Assembly: GCF_042477335.2 (NCBI RefSeq) | Contig: NC_091256.1 | Location: forward strand, 47,943,001-48,007,000 | Source of the DNA: Ovis canadensis | Taxonomy: Eukaryota > Chordata > Mammalia > Artiodactyla > Bovidae | Direction of reading: 5' to 3' | Length of the DNA stretch: 64,000 bases | Shown: positions 60,501 through 64,000 of the stretch, piece by piece | How the letters are laid out: every line of letters begins with the position of its first letter | Position numbering within the stretch: the first letter of the stretch is position 1 | Notes under the pieces: model-generated | What the model saw: only the letters and a program-made list of their open reading frames with translations | Told to the model about the DNA's origin: nothing | Databases searched by the model: none | Translations under genes and position numbers: made by a program

Positions 60501-61433
60501 GTAAGGTGAGTAATGGGTCTAAGTACACTTTAAATGGCCTAGAATCCATGAGCAAAGGGCCTGAGTTGGTAGTGTTTATGTTTGTTCATAAGCTTACATT
60601 TATCCTGTATTATTGCATTGGATTTTTCCACAGAGCAAACAGCATGTATGTAGATGTTTCAAAATAAGTAATTATAGAGAAATCTTACAAAGGGGGCTCT
60701 TGCAGTTTCCTTGTTGTTGTCTTATTCTATTTCCTCTTGGTAAGGAAAGAAGTGATATGGATTCATGTTGAGTCACAGGGATCCTGAAATAGTTCTGTTG
60801 TGGCACTGGTGACTCAGGTGAATTCCTTAACAATTAGGTGCCTATAAATGGACCTTGACCTTTATTTAGTCCTGTGGTAGCTTTAAAGCAGAAAAGCTGG
60901 CTTTAGATTTGTGGGTCACAGGCAATTTTGATAATGCTATTTGTTGGGTGAATGTACCTCTCTAGTTACCTGATCCTTCTCTTTGGTGATAGGGTACTAA
61001 AATGTCATGCCATGGACCTAATGTTATTAATCTCCTTTTTTGTTCTATATTTGTAAGATCTTAGAAGTCAGAGATTGTATTTTATACATGCTTGCATCTC
61101 TCAAAGTACACTATATACGATGAAATTTCATTAAGCATTTCTTTAATGAATATGTCATCCAGTAAAAATATTGAATTTATAAGCTTTGATAGAATGAGTT
61201 AAAATAAATTTGGCTCCTGAGCATTCTCTGATTTGCTTTTTTCCTCTCGTTATTTTTTTGTGATCAGAATAGTGAATCTGTCTATTCTGGGCGTCTACAC
61301 CTAGTCGCAGACCTTCTGCAGGCTCTTTTTAAGGAAGCCTATTCTCTTCAGAAGCAGCTCATGGAACTGCTGGATATGGTGTGCATGAACCCTTTAATAG
61401 ATGAGCATGATGATATTTTGAATATGGTAGTAG
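51478..61433 (+). CDS. FIRRM: FIRRM (C1orf112/FLIP), first six coding exons
   Basis: FIRRM binds the AAA ATPase FIGNL1 in the nucleus and helps strip RAD51 from DNA during homologous recombination, crosslink repair and meiosis (established knowledge). Coding exons are 51478-51588, 57070-57109, 58293-58381, 59761-59865, 60365-60505 and 61268-61433. They join in frame to 652 nt, about 217 of roughly 850 residues; the rest is beyond the window. Conserved stretches include [12 protein letters not shown] at the start, [14 protein letters not shown] across exons 2-3, [38 protein letters not shown] and [10 protein letters not shown]. The fragment is helical and has no enzymatic motif. No stop or frameshift is present. 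Intron 1 is of U12 AT-AC type; introns 2-5 are GT-AG and intron 6 has a GT donor. The frame stays open upstream of the ATG to another ATG at 51340. Confidence 0.96.
52678..52693 (+). repeat. Poly-C run (16)
   Basis: A homopolymer of C in FIRRM intron 1. The length is uncertain in any single assembly. Confidence 0.9.
52890..53530 (+). mobile_element. L2 LINE 3' end
   Basis: Old L2 in FIRRM intron 1. Landmarks are 'ctccaaacccccataacctc', 'ggaataaaatctaaactttt', 'aggtttcagctcaaatgtga', 'ctgtgaagttcataaaggca' and a terminal 'gttcctggcacatagtaagc'. Confidence 0.8.
54505..57024 (-). mobile_element. BovB LINE in FIRRM intron 1
   Basis: 2520 bp, the second longest single-event copy here. Its tail is at 54505 and the truncated 5' end falls in the endonuclease at 57024. 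Minus-strand peptides include [28 protein letters not shown] and [13 protein letters not shown], with many frame breaks. A 9-bp target-site duplication with one mismatch (AATATCTTA at 54496-54504, AACATCTTA at 57025-57033) flanks it. It ends about 27 bases upstream of the U12 branch-site match. Confidence 0.95.
57070..57109 (+). CDS. FIRRM: FIRRM exon 2
   Basis: 40-nt exon encoding [13 protein letters not shown] plus one base. It follows an AC acceptor and ends with the strong donor C|GTAAGT. Confidence 0.95.
57110..58292 (+). other. FIRRM: FIRRM intron 2
   Basis: Ordinary GT-AG intron (GTAAGT...TTTTATAG). AT-rich, with no repeat I can name. Confidence 0.85.
58293..58381 (+). CDS. FIRRM: FIRRM exon 3
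   Basis: 89 nt completing Q and encoding [14 protein letters not shown] to FFSQVLPK. Ends at AAG|GTATAG. Confidence 0.96.
58382..59760 (+). other. FIRRM: FIRRM intron 3
   Basis: GT-AG intron with acceptor TGTTTTCACAG. AT-rich; a short (CA)n run is at about 59599-59608. Confidence 0.85.
59761..59865 (+). CDS. FIRRM: FIRRM exon 4
   Basis: 35 codons, phase 0 at both ends, [19 protein letters not shown] onward to RNILQ, donor GTATGT. Confidence 0.96.
60365..60505 (+). CDS. FIRRM: FIRRM exon 5
   Basis: 47 codons, [17 protein letters not shown] to STFVHCK, acceptor TACTTCCAG, donor AAG|GTGAGT. Intron 4 (59866-60364) holds nothing else. Confidence 0.96.
61268..61433 (+). CDS. FIRRM: FIRRM exon 6
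   Basis: 166 nt, [19 protein letters not shown] to DDILNMVV plus one base, donor G|GTGAGT. Intron 5 is 60506-61267 and contains no named repeat. Confidence 0.96.
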
Positions 61434-61646
61434 GTGAGTGAGGAAAACTTACTACTTAGTATGTGATGTATATTGATTATAAACCATGCATCAACTAAAT
61501 TATTGAACCCAATCATTATTTCTAATTAATGATTCATGATATTAAATGTATAAAAAATTTAAATCCTACCCATAAACTTTTAATCTTTTCAATTTTTAGG
61601 TTTTGTAGAGTTGATATTTGATGCATTAACAGATTTATATATTTAG

Positions 61647-62867
61647 GCTAGTGATTTTCCCTACTTTCTTCAATTAAGTCTGAATTTGGCAATAAGGAGT
61701 TCATGATCTGAGCCACAGTCAGCTCCTGGTCTTGTTTTTGCTGACTGTATAGAGATTTTCCATCTTTGGTTGCAAAGAATATAATCAATCTGATTTTGAT
61801 ATTGACCATCTGGTGATGTCCACTGCTTTATTGACTACACCAAAGGCTTTGACTGTGTGGATCACAACAAACTGGAAAATTCTTCAAGAGATGGGAATAC
61901 CAGACAACCTTACCTGCCTCCTGAGAAATCTGTATGCAGGTCAAGAAGCAACAGTTAGAAATGGACATGGAATAGCAGACTCGTTCCAAATAGGAAAAGA
62001 GTACATCAAGGCTGTATGTTGTTACCCTACTTATTTAACTTATATGCAGAGTACATCATATGAAATGCTGGGCTGGATGAAGCACAAGCTGGAATCAACT
62101 TTGCTGGGAGAAATATCAGTGACCTCAGACATGCAGATGACACCACCCTTATGGCAGAAAGTGAAGAAGAACTAAAGAGCCTCTTTATGAAACTTGGCTT
62201 AAAGCTCAACATTCAGAAAACAAAGATCATGGCATCTGGTCCCATCACTTCATGGCAAATAGATGGGGAAACAGTGGAAACAGTGAGAGACTTTATTTTC
62301 TTGGGCTCCAAAATCACTGCAGAAGGTGATTGCAGCCATGAAATTAAAAGACGCTTACTCCTTGGAAAGAAAGCTATGATCAACCTAGACAGCATATTGA
62401 AAAGCAGAGACATTACTTTCCCAACAAAGGTCCGTCTAGTGAAAGCTATAGTTTTTCCAGTAGTCATGTATGGATGTGAGAGTTGGACTATAAAGAAAGC
62501 TGAGCACTGAAGAATTTATGCTTTTGAACTGTGGTGTTGGAGAAGACTTTTGAGAGTCTCTTGGACTTCAAGGAGATCCAAGCAGTCCATCCTAAAGGAA
62601 ATCAGTCCTGAATATTTATTGGAAGGACTGATGCTGAAGCTGAAACTCCACCTGATGCAAAGAGCTGATTCATTTGAAAAGACCCTGATGCTGGGAAAGA
62701 TTGAAGGCAGGAGGAGAAGACAGAGGATGACGACAGAGGATGAGATGGCTGGATGGCATCACCGACTCAATGGACATGAGTTTGAGTAAGCTCCAGGAGT
62801 TGGTGATGGACTGTGCTGCAGTCCATGGGGTCGCAAAGAGTCAGAGCTGAGCAACTGAGCTGAACTG
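61647..62867 (+). mobile_element. BovB LINE with inverted 5' segment in FIRRM intron 6
   Basis: 61647-61820 is the reverse complement of the endonuclease/RT linker (about 7455-7635 in the near full-length copy). From 61821 the sequence is direct, from RT motif A to the tail. A perfect 10-bp target-site duplication ATATATTTAG (61637-61646 and 62868-62877) encloses both parts. The direct part has lost 'tgaaagag' type sequence near 62190 and carries a small duplication near 62720 ('cagaggatgacgacagagga'). Confidence 0.94.
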
Positions 62868-62877
62868 ATATATTTAG

Positions 62878-64000
62878 TCAATGTTCAAAGTAGGTTGTTT
62901 CTCCACAATGATTAGCAAAGAAAGCTGTGCAACCTTGTACCTTCTAAAGCAGTAGCTTTCAGAATTTTTAAGCCATAAATTCATAGTAAGAAAGTTTTCA
63001 TTCCTTCCTGAAACACACATAAATACACATGTATGTGTATGTTTGTGCATGTGTATATATATACTACATTTATTTATTGTACATGAAATAATGTACTCTA
63101 TTATAGTCGATTTCATTTTTAGAAAGTGCTGATTGCTCCTTCATTAATTTCATCACTTGCCAAATGCATCATGTCCCAGAGTTTAAGAAACAATACTCCA
63201 TAAGGGCAAAGGTTGCATTCGTAACTTCAGCATAAGGAGAGTAAGTTAGTTTTGTACAGTATTATAAGGTACCTTTTGCTCTGAAAAACCACCCCAAAAT
63301 CCATTGTATTGAAGCAACTACTAAGGAGTTCCTTGGGGGTCCAGTGGTTAGGACTTGGGGCTGTCATTGTCAACGCCTGTGTTCAGTCCCTGGTGAGGGA
63401 CTGAAAATCCTGCAAGCTGAGTGGCACAGCCCCCCAAAAATTAAAAAAATATAGCGATTACTGTTTCATTTATTCATAGTTCTGAGTTAGTATTTTTAGG
63501 CTGGGTTGAGGTGGGACAAGATTTCTCTGCTTCACAGGGTGTAACTGGCTCACCTGGGTGTTTGTGGCCATTGACCTTACTCATGAGTGGTTGTGAGCAG
63601 AGGGAGGAATAATGTGCTGAGTCAGCCATGTGTACCCCATCATCCAGCAGGTTAGCCTGGGATCAGCTACCTGCTGATAGCCTCAGGTGTTGTCAGAGCA
63701 GCAAGAGAGGGTAGGCCCCCGTAGTCAGGCACTTTAAAGTCTTTGCTTGCCTTAAACGTTTATTTTTGTCCTTTTGACCAAAGTAAGTTATGTGGCTATG
63801 TCTGGGATCTGTGGAAGGGAACTGCCTAAGCTCATGGACATAGAAAGGGGGTTTATTGTGCTTACTTTTACAAATTATCTACTACAGGCAGAGTAGAAAC
63901 CTTAATAAGTACTGTACAAATTTGTTTTGATTCTTCTTTGTTAGGTTTTCTTTCCTTAGCAACATATCATTTTTTATTAGAATATCTGCAGAATATTTCA
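62878..64000 (+). other. FIRRM: FIRRM intron 6, right part
   Basis: No exon seen up to the window edge. Contains a short TG/CA-rich stretch (about 63015-63062) and a CHR SINE. Confidence 0.7.
63325..63455 (+). mobile_element. CHR-type SINE
   Basis: Plus strand: 'ggagttccttgggggtccag', 'tggttaggacttggggctg', 'cagtccctggtgaggga', 'ctgagtggcacagcc', A-rich tail. Confidence 0.8.

Overview
This is a stretch of ruminant (bovid) nuclear genome. The organism call rests on 14 copies or fragments of the BovB (RTE-clade) LINE, about 20 tRNA-Glu-derived Bov-tA/Bov-A SINEs, several CHR-type SINEs, and older mammalian L1, L2 and MIR debris. BovB alone covers roughly 18.5 kb, nearly 30% of the window (estimated by summing the intervals below). 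No prokaryotic or CRISPR-like content is present.

Two host genes are present, arranged head to head. METTL18 (minus strand, coding exon 46324-47445) encodes the histidine methyltransferase of ribosomal protein uL3/RPL3. FIRRM (C1orf112/FLIP; plus strand, first six coding exons between 51478 and 61433, continuing past the right edge) encodes the FIGNL1 partner that controls RAD51 removal. They flank a CpG-rich segment at about 51.0-51.5 kb that looks like a shared bidirectional promoter. The arrangement matches human 1q24 as I know it. Positions 1-46300 would then be the gene-free interval between the selectin cluster and METTL18 (inference; no selectin exon was seen).

Layout: 1-32.8 kb is intergenic repeats, with a long 5'-truncated BovB (2972-4933), a nearly full-length but inactivated BovB (about 6350-9697), and several 3' fragments. 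At 23.1-25.6 kb one BovB sits inside another. A decayed endogenous retrovirus with two LTRs and a 4 x 70 bp tandem array lies at 32895-37076. More repeats fill 37-46 kb. METTL18 is at 46.3-47.7 kb. Its putative 5'-UTR intron (47.7-51.2 kb) holds a rearranged BovB and a solo LTR. FIRRM exons and introns fill 51.5-64 kb.

The most notable host feature is FIRRM intron 1. Its ends are AT and AC, with a textbook U12 donor and a U12-type branch site, so it should be spliced by the minor spliceosome. A 2.5-kb BovB has landed about 27 bases upstream of that branch site. The most notable mobile-element feature is that four BovB copies carry an inverted 5' segment; in three, a perfect 10-12 bp target-site duplication encloses the whole inverted-plus-direct structure. 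This is the signature of twin priming, familiar from L1. I found no new enzymatic or defence system here.
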